This document shows positions 1 through 8,257 of a DNA stretch of 64,000 bases, one piece after another. The translations under genes were made by a program, and so were the position numbers. This stretch comes from Saprospiraceae bacterium (GTDB lineage: Bacteria; Bacteroidota; Bacteroidia; Chitinophagales; Saprospiraceae): the NCBI GenBank assembly GCA_020631355.1, contig JAHDHL010000002.1:193703-257702 (forward strand), given 5' to 3'. The notes under the pieces were generated by a model. That model had not been told where the DNA came from and did no database searches. It was given only the letters and a program-made list of their open reading frames with translations. Every line of letters starts with the position of its first letter. Position 1 is the stretch's first letter.

Positions 1-1
1 G

Positions 2-988
2 GCCAATCCCAGATTGATTACGTTCGAGGACAACTGGGGAGTAGCCTGCATGGGTGTCCATGACTTTTTCAAACCATTGAGGCATGTGACCAAAAAGGAC
101 CTGATTGCAGAAGTGATGGAATGGGCCGACCTCAAGGATACTGATATCCATGCCATTGAAGAAAGGACAAATGCTTCATTGGAATCCAAGGGAAACATAG
201 ATTATAATGAAGCTACACTTACATTCCATAAGTCAACCCCCATATTCGATGGACAATACTCCAACCAATGTTATCAGGACCGAATAACAGAAGCTTTCAA
301 CCATTTTAGGAAAAAAACCATTTCAAAGGGCATCTATCAGGATACGGATGCCATTACCCAGAGTTGGGAACGGTTGATTTTTCATTTACCCTACGCCTAT
401 CATGGACGACGCATATTCTCCAGTATCTTCATCGAAGAACTCGAAAGACAGGGCAAATGGGATTCATTCCTTACGGAAAATGGTATCGAAATCCCAAAGA
501 GAGCGGATTTTGAGGATGATGCATCCTACCAAAAAGCCAGCAGGGGTATTATCAGAGCAGTGAGCAAAACAGCTGAATACAAGGCATTCATCCAACAAAA
601 GGTAGCCAAAGGAGAATGGGCTTCAAGTGATATCGGCAATATGTATGCAGGTTCCGTATTCCTCTCATTGATGAGTAGCCTGGAATCCGATGCCAACGAG
701 AATTCCGACCTGAATGGTAAGAAATTGGGCTTCTTCGCCTATGGTAGTGGTTCCAAATCCAAGGTTTTCGAGGGGACACTTCAGGAGGGCTGGAAATCAG
801 TCGCCGGAAATTTCGGAATCAGGAACAGACTCGACCAAAGGGATAAGGTCGATTACGACCATTACAAGAATTTGCACACCGGATATCATCAGGGTAGCTA
901 CCAACAACCCAGTCGGACTTTCATGCTAAAAAGAATAGGAACGGATGGCACGGATTTGGGGGCTCGTTATTATGAATGGATAGATTGA
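2..988 (+). CDS. Hydroxymethylglutaryl-CoA synthase family protein, 3' part (truncated by window edge)
   Basis: The reading frame is open to the left edge, so the 5' end lies outside the window; the first in-frame TTG at 14 is not a credible start. HMG-CoA synthase condenses acetyl-CoA with acetoacetyl-CoA in the mevalonate pathway. The visible part matches the family after the catalytic cysteine: the VHDFFKP segment, FDGQYSNQCY, the IFHLPYAYHG segment holding the probable catalytic histidine, and near the C-terminus SSDIGNMYAGSVFLSLMS followed by FAYGSGSKSKVFEG, both hallmark stretches of the family. The N-terminal catalytic Glu and Cys cannot be seen. About 330 residues are visible of a usual 400-460. 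It could instead be a beta-branching HCS of a polyketide pathway, but no such genes are in view. Family assignment is firm; pathway role is inferred. Confidence 0.85.
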   Translation, partial: ANPRLITFEDNWGVACMGVHDFFKPLRHVTKKDLIAEVMEWADLKDTDIHAIEERTNASLESKGNIDYNEATLTFHKSTPIFDGQYSNQCYQDRITEAFNHFRKKTISKGIYQDTDAITQSWERLIFHLPYAYHGRRIFSSIFIEELERQGKWDSFLTENGIEIPKRADFEDDASYQKASRGIIRAVSKTAEYKAFIQQKVAKGEWASSDIGNMYAGSVFLSLMSSLESDANENSDLNGKKLGFFAYGSGSKSKVFEGTLQEGWKSVAGNFGIRNRLDQRDKVDYDHYKNLHTGYHQGSYQQPSRTFMLKRIGTDGTDLGARYYEWID

Positions 989-1066
989 TGCGCCTAGTAG
1001 GCATATAGCCTCCGAAGTCATGACATCTTTAGTATATTAGAGGCACAAACCATCCTAAAGGTTACA

Positions 1067-1708
1067 ATGAGCAAGAAACCATCTTTACAAGATTTTCTCC
1101 GTGACAATCCGGGCAAGGGACTGAATGATTATTTCGAAATGTATGGACAGCCAGAGGAAACCGCACCTGTGGCCCAGCAACCCATACAACAGGATATCCA
1201 ACAGGAAAGCTATGTCGACACCCCAAGGAGTTACATCAAGGGGAACCAAAAGGACCAGTCCAGTATTGATGTCTTGAATATCATAGCATCCTTAGCGATG
1301 ATGGCTGCTTTCTTTCTACCCTGGGTCAATGTGGAAGGTTTCAAACAAGCCGAGGAATTATCCACGGTCAGTGGTCTTGACATGTATTCCCTATTCACCC
1401 ATTTCGACCTAGAATCCTTTTCCGACCTTTCATATTACACCGTATACATCATACCACTGGGCGCCTTGATAGCACTTATCGGAGAACTGATGCGGAATTG
1501 GGCGGTCAGAATCATCGGACAGATCCTAGCGATTTCATTCGGAGTATATTGGGGTATCAAATTATACTTTCTTTATACGGCAGAAGGTATACACCCTGAA
1601 GACTTGGCTGTCATGGACTTCCTACAATACGGTTATATGATTGCCATTGTTGGTATCATACTCTTACTTGTGGATATTTTCAGAACAACATTCGGTAGCA
1701 AACGATAA
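1067..1708 (+). CDS. Conserved-type integral membrane protein of unknown function
   Basis: I do not recognise a family. The 213-residue protein has a polar Gln/Pro-rich N-terminal tail of about 65 residues and then four hydrophobic segments, near residues 67-87, 121-141, 146-168 and 184-207, so it is probably a four-pass inner-membrane protein. The N-terminal tail carries a short GKGLNDYFEMYGQ stretch. The ATG at 1067 follows an A-rich leader without a Shine-Dalgarno sequence, as is usual in Bacteroidota. It is followed 4 bp later by another small membrane protein and lies in a same-strand run up to the terminator near 2706, so the genes are likely co-transcribed. Function unknown. Confidence 0.7.
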   Translation: MSKKPSLQDFLRDNPGKGLNDYFEMYGQPEETAPVAQQPIQQDIQQESYVDTPRSYIKGNQKDQSSIDVLNIIASLAMMAAFFLPWVNVEGFKQAEELSTVSGLDMYSLFTHFDLESFSDLSYYTVYIIPLGALIALIGELMRNWAVRIIGQILAISFGVYWGIKLYFLYTAEGIHPEDLAVMDFLQYGYMIAIVGIILLLVDIFRTTFGSKR

Positions 1709-1712
1709 GTAT

Positions 1713-2162
1713 ATGGGAAAGTGGATTGGAATTGTATTCATGTTTTTCTTGGGATTGAACCCACATGTAGTCTACGCAACCATAGCTACACCTAATCATG
1801 TTCACCAAACAAATGCTGAAAAGGACGAAACAACATCGGGACAGAAAGTCAAAAAGGAAAGACCAAGGAAACAAGCAAGGAATTGGTTGAAAAAAAACAA
1901 GGGATTCCTCATCTATGGAGCTTCGGTTTTTTCAGGCGCATTACTTATAGCCTTTGGTTTTGTCAAGGCCATCAAATGGATGTGGATATTGGGTGTGCTT
2001 GTTATTGGCTTGCCCATATTCCTAGTACTCCTTTTCGTGATATTATTCATCATTTTCGGAAAAAAGAGACCTCGTCCACCACTTATGCCCGTTGACCCCA
2101 TAGAAGAACAGCCTAAATCTGAAACAGACAAAGAAGAAAAGAATGAGAATACTACTGAATAA
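1713..2162 (+). CDS. Small membrane protein with signal peptide, unknown function
   Basis: The start was placed at ATG 1713, 4 bp after the previous stop, because translation from there gives a clean signal peptide (MGKWIGIVFMFFLGLNPH then VVYA); a longer reading from 1641 would overlap the preceding gene and begin with a poor sequence. The 149-residue product has a Lys/Arg-rich stretch after the signal peptide, two hydrophobic helices (about residues 67-86 and 90-117), and a charged Glu/Lys C-terminal tail. No catalytic motif is visible. The end overlaps the next gene by 20 bp, which suggests translational coupling. Function unknown. Confidence 0.6.
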   Translation: MGKWIGIVFMFFLGLNPHVVYATIATPNHVHQTNAEKDETTSGQKVKKERPRKQARNWLKKNKGFLIYGASVFSGALLIAFGFVKAIKWMWILGVLVIGLPIFLVLLFVILFIIFGKKRPRPPLMPVDPIEEQPKSETDKEEKNENTTE

Positions 2163-2646
2163 CCTAATCCTAATCGGGTTCCTAAGTCTCTTATCCTGCA
2201 ATAGTGAACCTACCATTTTACCGGGAGAACAAGAAGCATCCATTCCGAAACCACCGGAAAATGGTTATGACAAGGCATTGGCAGAACAACTACAAGCTGA
2301 TGATTATGGCATGCACCAATATGTCATGGCATTCCTCAAGGCAGGCCCTAACAGGGACCAATCGCCTGAAGAAGCAGAAAAATTACAAAGGGCTCATCTT
2401 GATAATATCAATAAATTGGCTGAAGATGGGAAATTGGTATTAGCTGGCCCTTTCATGGATGATGGGGAAGTCAGAGGCATCTATGTTTTCGATGTCAAAA
2501 CCATTCAGGAAGCAGAGGAATTGACACAGACAGACCCCGCTATCCAAGCAGGTAGACTTACGATGGAACTACATCCTTGGTACGGTTCAGCTGCGCTGAT
2601 GCAAGTCAATGAAGTACACAAGAAAATCACCAAAACAGATATATAA
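2143..2646 (+). CDS. Lipoprotein with YCII (YciI-like) domain
   Basis: The 167-residue product begins with a lipoprotein signal whose lipobox ends at Cys19 (LSLLSC), followed by a short linker and, from about residue 60 to 155, a YCII-type domain: MHQYVMAFLKAGPN, a central helix ending AHLDNINKLAEDGKL, then LAGPFMDDGEVRGIYVF and a final HPWYG segment. YCII domains adopt a ferredoxin-like fold, and most are small cytoplasmic proteins of ill-defined enzymatic role. Here the domain is predicted to be membrane-anchored outside the cytoplasm, which is unusual. The gene starts inside the preceding one and is followed by a strong terminator. Domain assignment is confident; substrate unknown. Confidence 0.75.
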   Translation: MRILLNNLILIGFLSLLSCNSEPTILPGEQEASIPKPPENGYDKALAEQLQADDYGMHQYVMAFLKAGPNRDQSPEEAEKLQRAHLDNINKLAEDGKLVLAGPFMDDGEVRGIYVFDVKTIQEAEELTQTDPAIQAGRLTMELHPWYGSAALMQVNEVHKKITKTDI

Positions 2647-2705
2647 ACCAAGACCATCCCCTACATCAAGGAACTAATCCTAACGGAATCCAGTTGAAAC
2701 CCCAA

Positions 2706-2744
2706 AGCGAGGCTAAACCAATCATGGTTTAGCCTCGCTCTTAT
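2706..2744 (+). terminator. Rho-independent terminator after the YCII lipoprotein gene
   Basis: A perfect 14-bp stem (arms 2706-2719 and 2726-2739, GC-rich at the base, AGCGAGGCTAAACC) with a 6-nt loop is followed by CTTATT. It closes the 1067-2646 gene run and lies upstream of the kinase gene at 2771. Confidence 0.8.
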
Positions 2745-2770
2745 TAAGTCAATATTTCTAATGATTGATT

Positions 2771-3361
2771 ATGGGTATAATTACTATTGTCGGGCCGCCT
2801 GCTGTCGGAAAAATGACCGTAGGCCAAGCCATCGCAGAGAAAACAGGATATAAGTTATTCCATAACCATATGAGTATAGATATGGTCCTACCTATATTTC
2901 CTTTTGGTACGGACGCCTTTTGGAATAGTGTGAATCAAATCAGGCTAACAATCTTCAAAGAAGCTGCCAAAGCTAAACACCATAAGGGAATCATCTTTAC
3001 TTTCTGTTGGGATTTCGAAGACGAAAAGGATACTGACTTCGCATATAAGATCAAGGAAATATTCAATGCGGAAGGAAAGCCGGCCATGTTCCTAGAATTG
3101 TATAGCGACATCGATACAAGGCTCAAAAGAAACCGAACACCTAACAGATTGGAACATAAACCTACCAAGAGAGATTTGGAATGGTCTGACCAGAACGTCA
3201 GGGAAATGGATAAAAAATACAGTATGAATACAAACGGCCATCAGCAACCCATAGCACATTTCCTCAGACTTGACAACACCCAAATCACACCCAGTGAAGC
3301 AGCAGATATGTTCGTTAAGCATTTTGCGGAACAACTGAATACAACCTTAAGGGAAGAATAG
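2771..3361 (+). CDS. P-loop NTPase / shikimate-kinase-like small-molecule kinase
   Basis: A 196-residue AAA/P-loop protein with an N-terminal Walker A motif GPPAVGKM at residues 8-15 directly after a hydrophobic strand (IITIVG). The downstream helices and an Arg-rich lid region (RLKRNRTPNRL) fit nucleoside-kinase or shikimate-kinase-like phosphotransferases that are often annotated only as AAA family ATPase. ATG 2771 was chosen over TTG 2765 because it places the P-loop strand immediately at the N-terminus, as in homologous small kinases. No signal peptide; cytoplasmic. It sits alone between a terminator and a transpeptidase gene 24 bp downstream. The substrate cannot be read from sequence. 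Confidence 0.65.
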   Translation: MGIITIVGPPAVGKMTVGQAIAEKTGYKLFHNHMSIDMVLPIFPFGTDAFWNSVNQIRLTIFKEAAKAKHHKGIIFTFCWDFEDEKDTDFAYKIKEIFNAEGKPAMFLELYSDIDTRLKRNRTPNRLEHKPTKRDLEWSDQNVREMDKKYSMNTNGHQQPIAHFLRLDNTQITPSEAADMFVKHFAEQLNTTLREE

Positions 3362-3385
3362 GCATCCTTTAAGGAAAAATGAATA

Positions 3386-4141
3386 ATGTCCGGTAAAAAG
3401 CAATATTTCTTCTTCCTCTTTATGATGACATGGCTCATCTCCTGTCATCATAACGAGGAGCACGATAACATCAAGATTCCTCCGGAGACCTCCAGGGATA
3501 ATGCAGCCCGTATGCTGACCCTACCCCAAATCAATTCCGACCTAGAAACAAAGGACATATCATGGGAGCAACTTGAGATATACATACAAGCTTTCAAACA
3601 TGAGCAAGAACTGGAAGTCTGGGTGAAAAATAAATTAGACAACAAATACCAACTCCTCTATTCCTATCCTTTCTGCGCCAATAGTGGCAAACTCGGTCCA
3701 AAGCGAATGGAGGGTGACCGCCAGATTCCTGAGGGGATTTATCATATCGCCATTTTCAATCCAGTCAGCCAATTCCATTTATCATTGGGTATCAATTACC
3801 CCAACAAATCCGACCTTAAATTCAGTCATCCACAAAAACCCGGAAGTGACATTTACATTCATGGCGGATGTATGACCATTGGATGCATCCCCCTGACCGA
3901 CAAGAAAATCAATGTGTTATACACATTATCCCAACAAGCACATCGCCTTGGACAGCAACAAATTCCCGTACACATCTTTCCTTATCGGATGAAACAACAC
4001 CTGCATAAAAAAATGATAGCCCAATATCCCGAACACTTGTCTTTCTGGCATAGCCTACAACCCATCTACCTACAATTCCAACAACAAAAAGCACTTACTA
4101 ACTACAAAATCCTAAATGACGGGTACTATCATTTACCATGA
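3386..4141 (+). CDS. Lipoprotein L,D-transpeptidase of the YafK type
   Basis: The 251-residue protein starts with a lipoprotein signal (lipobox WLISC, Cys20). The catalytic core has the L,D-transpeptidase signature in YafK form, IYIHGGCMTIGCIPL at about residues 156-170, with the likely catalytic Cys167 and His159. Known family members form or cleave bonds to meso-diaminopimelate in peptidoglycan, for example detaching or attaching envelope proteins. The preceding YSYPFCANSGKLGPKRMEGD and PEGIYHI segments also match YafK-like enzymes, in which the signature PxGxY precedes the active site. The product is expected to act in the periplasm, anchored by lipid. ATG 3386 has an AAGGA run about 10 bases upstream, one of the few SD-like sites here. 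Confidence 0.82.
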   Translation: MSGKKQYFFFLFMMTWLISCHHNEEHDNIKIPPETSRDNAARMLTLPQINSDLETKDISWEQLEIYIQAFKHEQELEVWVKNKLDNKYQLLYSYPFCANSGKLGPKRMEGDRQIPEGIYHIAIFNPVSQFHLSLGINYPNKSDLKFSHPQKPGSDIYIHGGCMTIGCIPLTDKKINVLYTLSQQAHRLGQQQIPVHIFPYRMKQHLHKKMIAQYPEHLSFWHSLQPIYLQFQQQKALTNYKILNDGYYHLP

Positions 4142-4488
4142 TATACCACCCTAATTTGCTTCACATAATAATTTCAAATTATACATAACTCACATACAAT
4201 ACTGATGCCCAAGTATTTGGCAAAAAAATTGATGTGTTATAAACTTAACCTTTTGCATATTATTGGGTAGATATTTATATGTAATTTAATATGTTAGAAA
4301 TATTTTTTTCAGATATTTAGGATACTAATACAAAGCACCCTCCCCTAGGATCATCCTAAACTTACTTGAGAATATCATTGGCATTAAAAATGTCAATTTA
4401 ATTTAATGAAAGGCAATCAGAATCACATCTCGTAACAAGGTGGGTTCTTATTGTCGTATTGATATAAAAATCAGTTTAAAACGATACA
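4142..4488 (+). other. AT-rich intergenic region upstream of the DUF1800 gene
   Basis: 347 bp without a credible gene. It contains a perfect 6+6 palindrome around one base (TAGGATCATCCTA, 4346-4358) and a weaker AT-rich 7+7 inverted repeat (4168-4182). It probably carries the promoter of the following secretome genes; a TATTATTG at about 4257-4265 is only a partial match to the Bacteroidota -7 element. Nothing else recognised. Confidence 0.4.
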
Positions 4489-6132
4489 ATGGCTTCTTTA
4501 TTACCACTTACTGGTACAATGGGAATGTCCCGTGCCAAACACTTATTAAGAAGATCCACCTACAACATCACCAAAGCACGCCTGGACGCATTTGCGGGTA
4601 TGACCGTAGACCAGGCAGTAGATGCACTTTTCATCGACCACCCACTCACGATGGACGAACCATTGGATTACATAACAGGCCAACCCTTTATTAATTCAGG
4701 TATTGCATCCCAACTCGGCTCCTCTGCACAAGAGAGTACAGTTATCAGTTGGTGGTTGAATGAGGCGTTCAGTGATCTATCCATTAAGTCAAAAATCACT
4801 TTTTTCCTACACCAATACTTTGTAGTCGACCTCAATACCGAGGGAGCAAACAGAGCCTTTGACTACCTGGCACTATTGCGATTCTATGCCTATGGTAGTT
4901 ACAAGACGCTTGCAAGGAAAATGGTGTTGGATAATGCCATGCTCAGATACCTCGATGGAGACAGCAATACGGTAAGTAATCCCAATGAGAATTTTGCAAG
5001 GGAGTTCCTTGAATTATTCACAATTGGAAAAGGCCCACAAATCGGCGAGGGCAACTATACCAATTACACCGAGGATGATATTGTCATTGCATCCAGATTA
5101 TTATCCGGTTGGAATGACTCGGACAGACCCACACCTCCTGACAATGCCTACATTGATTTGGATACGGGACTCCAAGCAGGCTTCCCGGATTATAACAAGC
5201 ACAATCCCGACGATAAGGTATTCAGTTCGGCATTTGGCAATATCACCATCCCCGGAGCAGTCAACACCTCTGACATGGACAGGGAACTGAACGACTTCGT
5301 GGATATGATATTCAACCAAACAGAGACGGCCAAGGCCATCTGTAGAAGATTGTATCGTTACTTCGTCAGGGCCAGTATCAGCAGTACTGTTGAAAGTCAG
5401 ATTATTACTCCTTTGGCCAATACCATGAGGAACAATAACTATAGCCTAGAAATCACCCTGAAGCAATTATTGAAAAGCCAACATTTTTATGACGAGGATG
5501 ATAGTACGGTAGGTGACCACATCATTGGGGGAATCATCAAGAATCCCATTGAACTCCTATTCCCAACCATGACATTCTTCCAAATCGGAATTCCTGATGT
5601 GTATACAGATACCAAGGAACATTACAACGAATGGTATTTCCAATCCGTCATTGACACGATATTCAATCAGGCCAGTCTGAGTGTATTATCCCCTGATGCA
5701 GTAGCCGGGTATCCCGCTTATTATCAGGAACCGGGTTATGATAGGAACTGGATCAATGCCAGTTCAATGGTAGCCCGCTACAAGATTCCTGAAATGTTCA
5801 TTACAGGTAACCGAATCCTCAAGGGTGGAGACCTAGCAATAGGTGTTCAGATAGACCTTGTCGATTTCCTTGAAAATGGAGGTATCATTTCCAATGCATT
5901 CATTGCGGAAACCATCGTGACGGAACTGACCGATTATCTTTTTGCACATCCCGTGAGTGCCGAACGATACAATTACTTCCTCAATGAGGTATTCCTTGAG
6001 GGTGCCCCTTCCTTCGATTGGACATTGGACTGGGTAGAATATCAGAACACAGGGGATGATGCTGCTGTCCGGATTCCTTTGGAGAGCCTTTTCAAGGCCC
6101 TACTCTATTCCCAGGAATACCAAATGATGTAA
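4489..6132 (+). CDS. DUF1800 family protein
   Basis: The 547-residue product matches DUF1800 throughout: an N-terminal SRAKHLLRRSTYNITKARL segment, then MTVDQAVDALF, WWLNEAF, KITFFLHQYFVV, NENFAREFLELFTIGKG and ASRLLSGWN, all characteristic blocks of this family. The biochemical role is undescribed; DUF1800 genes are almost always next to DUF1501 genes, as here (next gene 46 bp downstream), and the two are thought to act together outside the cytoplasm. No clear signal peptide is seen at the N-terminus. The ATG at 4489 is preceded by an A-rich stretch without Shine-Dalgarno sequence. It likely forms an operon with the DUF1501 gene and the large T9SS gene. Confidence 0.88.
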   Translation: MASLLPLTGTMGMSRAKHLLRRSTYNITKARLDAFAGMTVDQAVDALFIDHPLTMDEPLDYITGQPFINSGIASQLGSSAQESTVISWWLNEAFSDLSIKSKITFFLHQYFVVDLNTEGANRAFDYLALLRFYAYGSYKTLARKMVLDNAMLRYLDGDSNTVSNPNENFAREFLELFTIGKGPQIGEGNYTNYTEDDIVIASRLLSGWNDSDRPTPPDNAYIDLDTGLQAGFPDYNKHNPDDKVFSSAFGNITIPGAVNTSDMDRELNDFVDMIFNQTETAKAICRRLYRYFVRASISSTVESQIITPLANTMRNNNYSLEITLKQLLKSQHFYDEDDSTVGDHIIGGIIKNPIELLFPTMTFFQIGIPDVYTDTKEHYNEWYFQSVIDTIFNQASLSVLSPDAVAGYPAYYQEPGYDRNWINASSMVARYKIPEMFITGNRILKGGDLAIGVQIDLVDFLENGGIISNAFIAETIVTELTDYLFAHPVSAERYNYFLNEVFLEGAPSFDWTLDWVEYQNTGDDAAVRIPLESLFKALLYSQEYQMM

Positions 6133-6178
6133 TAACTATTCAAACGCTACGAATTCTATTCGTCCAAATACATGATGC

Positions 6179-8221
6179 ATGAAAAGGCGAGATTTTTTCA
6201 AAAATTCACTTACTGTCGGAGCAGGCTCATTTCTTCTGAGCCAGTTACCATTCAAAACATTCGCTACGGAGGACATGCTCCCCTTACTCAATTGTCCCGA
6301 TGTATCTGACAGGGTACTGGTCATTATTTTCCTGAAAGGAGGTAATGACGGTGTCAATACCCTTATACCCACTGACCAGTATGGTACATATATGTCCCAT
6401 CGACCGGGTATCGGGCTTTCAATGACTGGTTCCAATGCCCTGATGGCCTTGGACAACACACTACCTGTTACGGACCAGATTCATTTGCATCCGGCCATGA
6501 CCGCTTTCAAGAATATGTACGATGCAGGTACTGCCCGAATCATACAAAGTGTGGGCTATCCGGATATCAATGGTTCCCATTTCAAATCCACAGACCTTTG
6601 GTTGTCCGGTGGAGATGGTACACCTGCGAATAATAATTTCACCAATGGTTGGATTGGCCGTTTCCTAGGAACTACATTCCCCGGACTATATGGAAATCCA
6701 ATCTTGGAATTCCAAGATCCATTGGGGATACAACTCGGAGATAGGAAACCTTCCCTGAGTTATCACAATCATGACGGATTCTACGTTGCTGCTAACCTTT
6801 CGCAACAAGAACCCGGAGGATTATACGACCAAATACAAGGTATCGGAACACCAGGCCACGCTGTGCTTGGTAATTCAGAATACGACCAACATATCTCCTA
6901 TATCATGAATGTGGAGAACAGTACCAACGTATATGCCCAAAGAATTACGGAAGTATTCAATGCAGGTACTAATTCCGGAACCGTATATCCATCCACTGAC
7001 CTTTCGGATCAATTGCGTACTGTGGCCAGAATGATTGCCGGTGGTAGTAAGACCAAGGTATTCATGGTACACCTTGGTGGATTCGATACCCATGCACTCC
7101 AAGTGGAATCAGGCTCACCACACACTGGTGAGCATGCAGAATTATTATCCAATCTTTTCAGTTCCGTAAAGGCATTCCATGAGGATCTCAATAATATGGG
7201 ACTGGAACAAAGGGTCGTATCGGCTAGTTTCTCCGAATTCGGAAGGCAGGTTATAGAGAATGGTAGTTTAGGAACAGACCACGGAACCCTAGGCCCCATG
7301 TTCATGTTCGGTTCGGCGGTAGAACCGGGTATCAGTGGAGCCAATCTCGACCTTAGTGATATTTCTTCAGGTGGAAAACCTCACGAAACACAAATGCAGT
7401 TCGATTATCGCCAAGTCTTCAGAACATTGATACAAAACTGGTTGGGTGCGAGTGATGGAGTGGCACAATCCACCCAATTCGATGCCTATCCTATCATACC
7501 GGGATTGTTGGCAACCAACATGATTGTGGACCCATCCTGCTATGTGGATACATATGTGGCCCAAATCAGGCTCAAGGCTAAGGTATACTTAGAGGGATTC
7601 TATGACACCATTGAAGGCAACATGAGAAGAAGCCTGAATGATAAAGGACTCATACCGCTCAACCAACCTTACAACACTGCCCCATTCAATTACACAGGTA
7701 CGGAATCCGTAGAAAATGTGAAATGGAATGCCGTGGATTGGGTACTTCTGGAACTTCGAGAAGGAGGCGATATCAATAACGTTGTAACCAGGCAGGCAGC
7801 ATTCGTCAATACCGATGGAAATCTAATGGACCTTAACGGTGACGTTGGAATCATATTCAAGAATGTGAATGCCGGTGCTTACTACCTAACGGTTTACCAT
7901 AGGAATCACATTGCTGTCGTGAGTAGTAATCCGATTTCATCCACCGATGATTCAGTCTTCGATTTCACTACGGGAGTTGCGTCGGCATACGGTACGAACC
8001 AACTCAAGAATCTTGGTGGTGTATATGCCATGTACGCAGGTGATTATACTGCCAATGGTTTGAATAATATTGATGATTACAATGCATGGGAAGCCAATAA
8101 CGCCGAAATCAATCAGTACATCAATATTGATGGTGACGGTAATGGTGTGGTAAACAATCAGGATTACAACCTGTGGAAAAAGAACCAAACCCAATCCGGT
8201 GACCCAATCATCCAACAATAA
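6179..8221 (+). CDS. Tat-exported DUF1501 protein with C-terminal dockerin-like repeats
   Basis: The 680-residue protein opens with a twin-arginine signal (MKRRDFFKNSLTVGAGSFLL), so it is exported folded. The body is DUF1501, related to the sulfatase/alkaline phosphatase superfamily: VIIFLKGGNDGVNTLIP near the start, HLGGFDTH around residue 300, and SEFGRQVIENGSLGTDHG further on. After about residue 455 comes an accessory beta-domain common in Bacteroidota secreted proteins (VYLEGFYD, AVDWVLLELREGGD, YLTVYHRNH). The tail (about 615-675) has two EF-hand-like dockerin-type segments, NGLNNIDDYNAW and GDGNGVVNNQDYNLWKKN. No canonical T9SS domain is seen. It pairs with the upstream DUF1800 gene. 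Family firm, activity unknown. Confidence 0.87.
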   Translation: MKRRDFFKNSLTVGAGSFLLSQLPFKTFATEDMLPLLNCPDVSDRVLVIIFLKGGNDGVNTLIPTDQYGTYMSHRPGIGLSMTGSNALMALDNTLPVTDQIHLHPAMTAFKNMYDAGTARIIQSVGYPDINGSHFKSTDLWLSGGDGTPANNNFTNGWIGRFLGTTFPGLYGNPILEFQDPLGIQLGDRKPSLSYHNHDGFYVAANLSQQEPGGLYDQIQGIGTPGHAVLGNSEYDQHISYIMNVENSTNVYAQRITEVFNAGTNSGTVYPSTDLSDQLRTVARMIAGGSKTKVFMVHLGGFDTHALQVESGSPHTGEHAELLSNLFSSVKAFHEDLNNMGLEQRVVSASFSEFGRQVIENGSLGTDHGTLGPMFMFGSAVEPGISGANLDLSDISSGGKPHETQMQFDYRQVFRTLIQNWLGASDGVAQSTQFDAYPIIPGLLATNMIVDPSCYVDTYVAQIRLKAKVYLEGFYDTIEGNMRRSLNDKGLIPLNQPYNTAPFNYTGTESVENVKWNAVDWVLLELREGGDINNVVTRQAAFVNTDGNLMDLNGDVGIIFKNVNAGAYYLTVYHRNHIAVVSSNPISSTDDSVFDFTTGVASAYGTNQLKNLGGVYAMYAGDYTANGLNNIDDYNAWEANNAEINQYINIDGDGNGVVNNQDYNLWKKNQTQSGDPIIQQ

Positions 8222-8257
8222 GACCAAATACAAACATTCATAAGAAAGACGGAATCC

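Noticed and set aside
1641-1712. Longer N-terminus for the small membrane protein
   Set aside because: It overlaps the preceding gene by about 70 bp and removes the clear signal peptide beginning at 1713.
4428-4446. CGTAACAAGGTGG resembles the 3' region of 16S rRNA
   Set aside because: Only about a dozen bases match and the flanks do not; there is no rRNA context.
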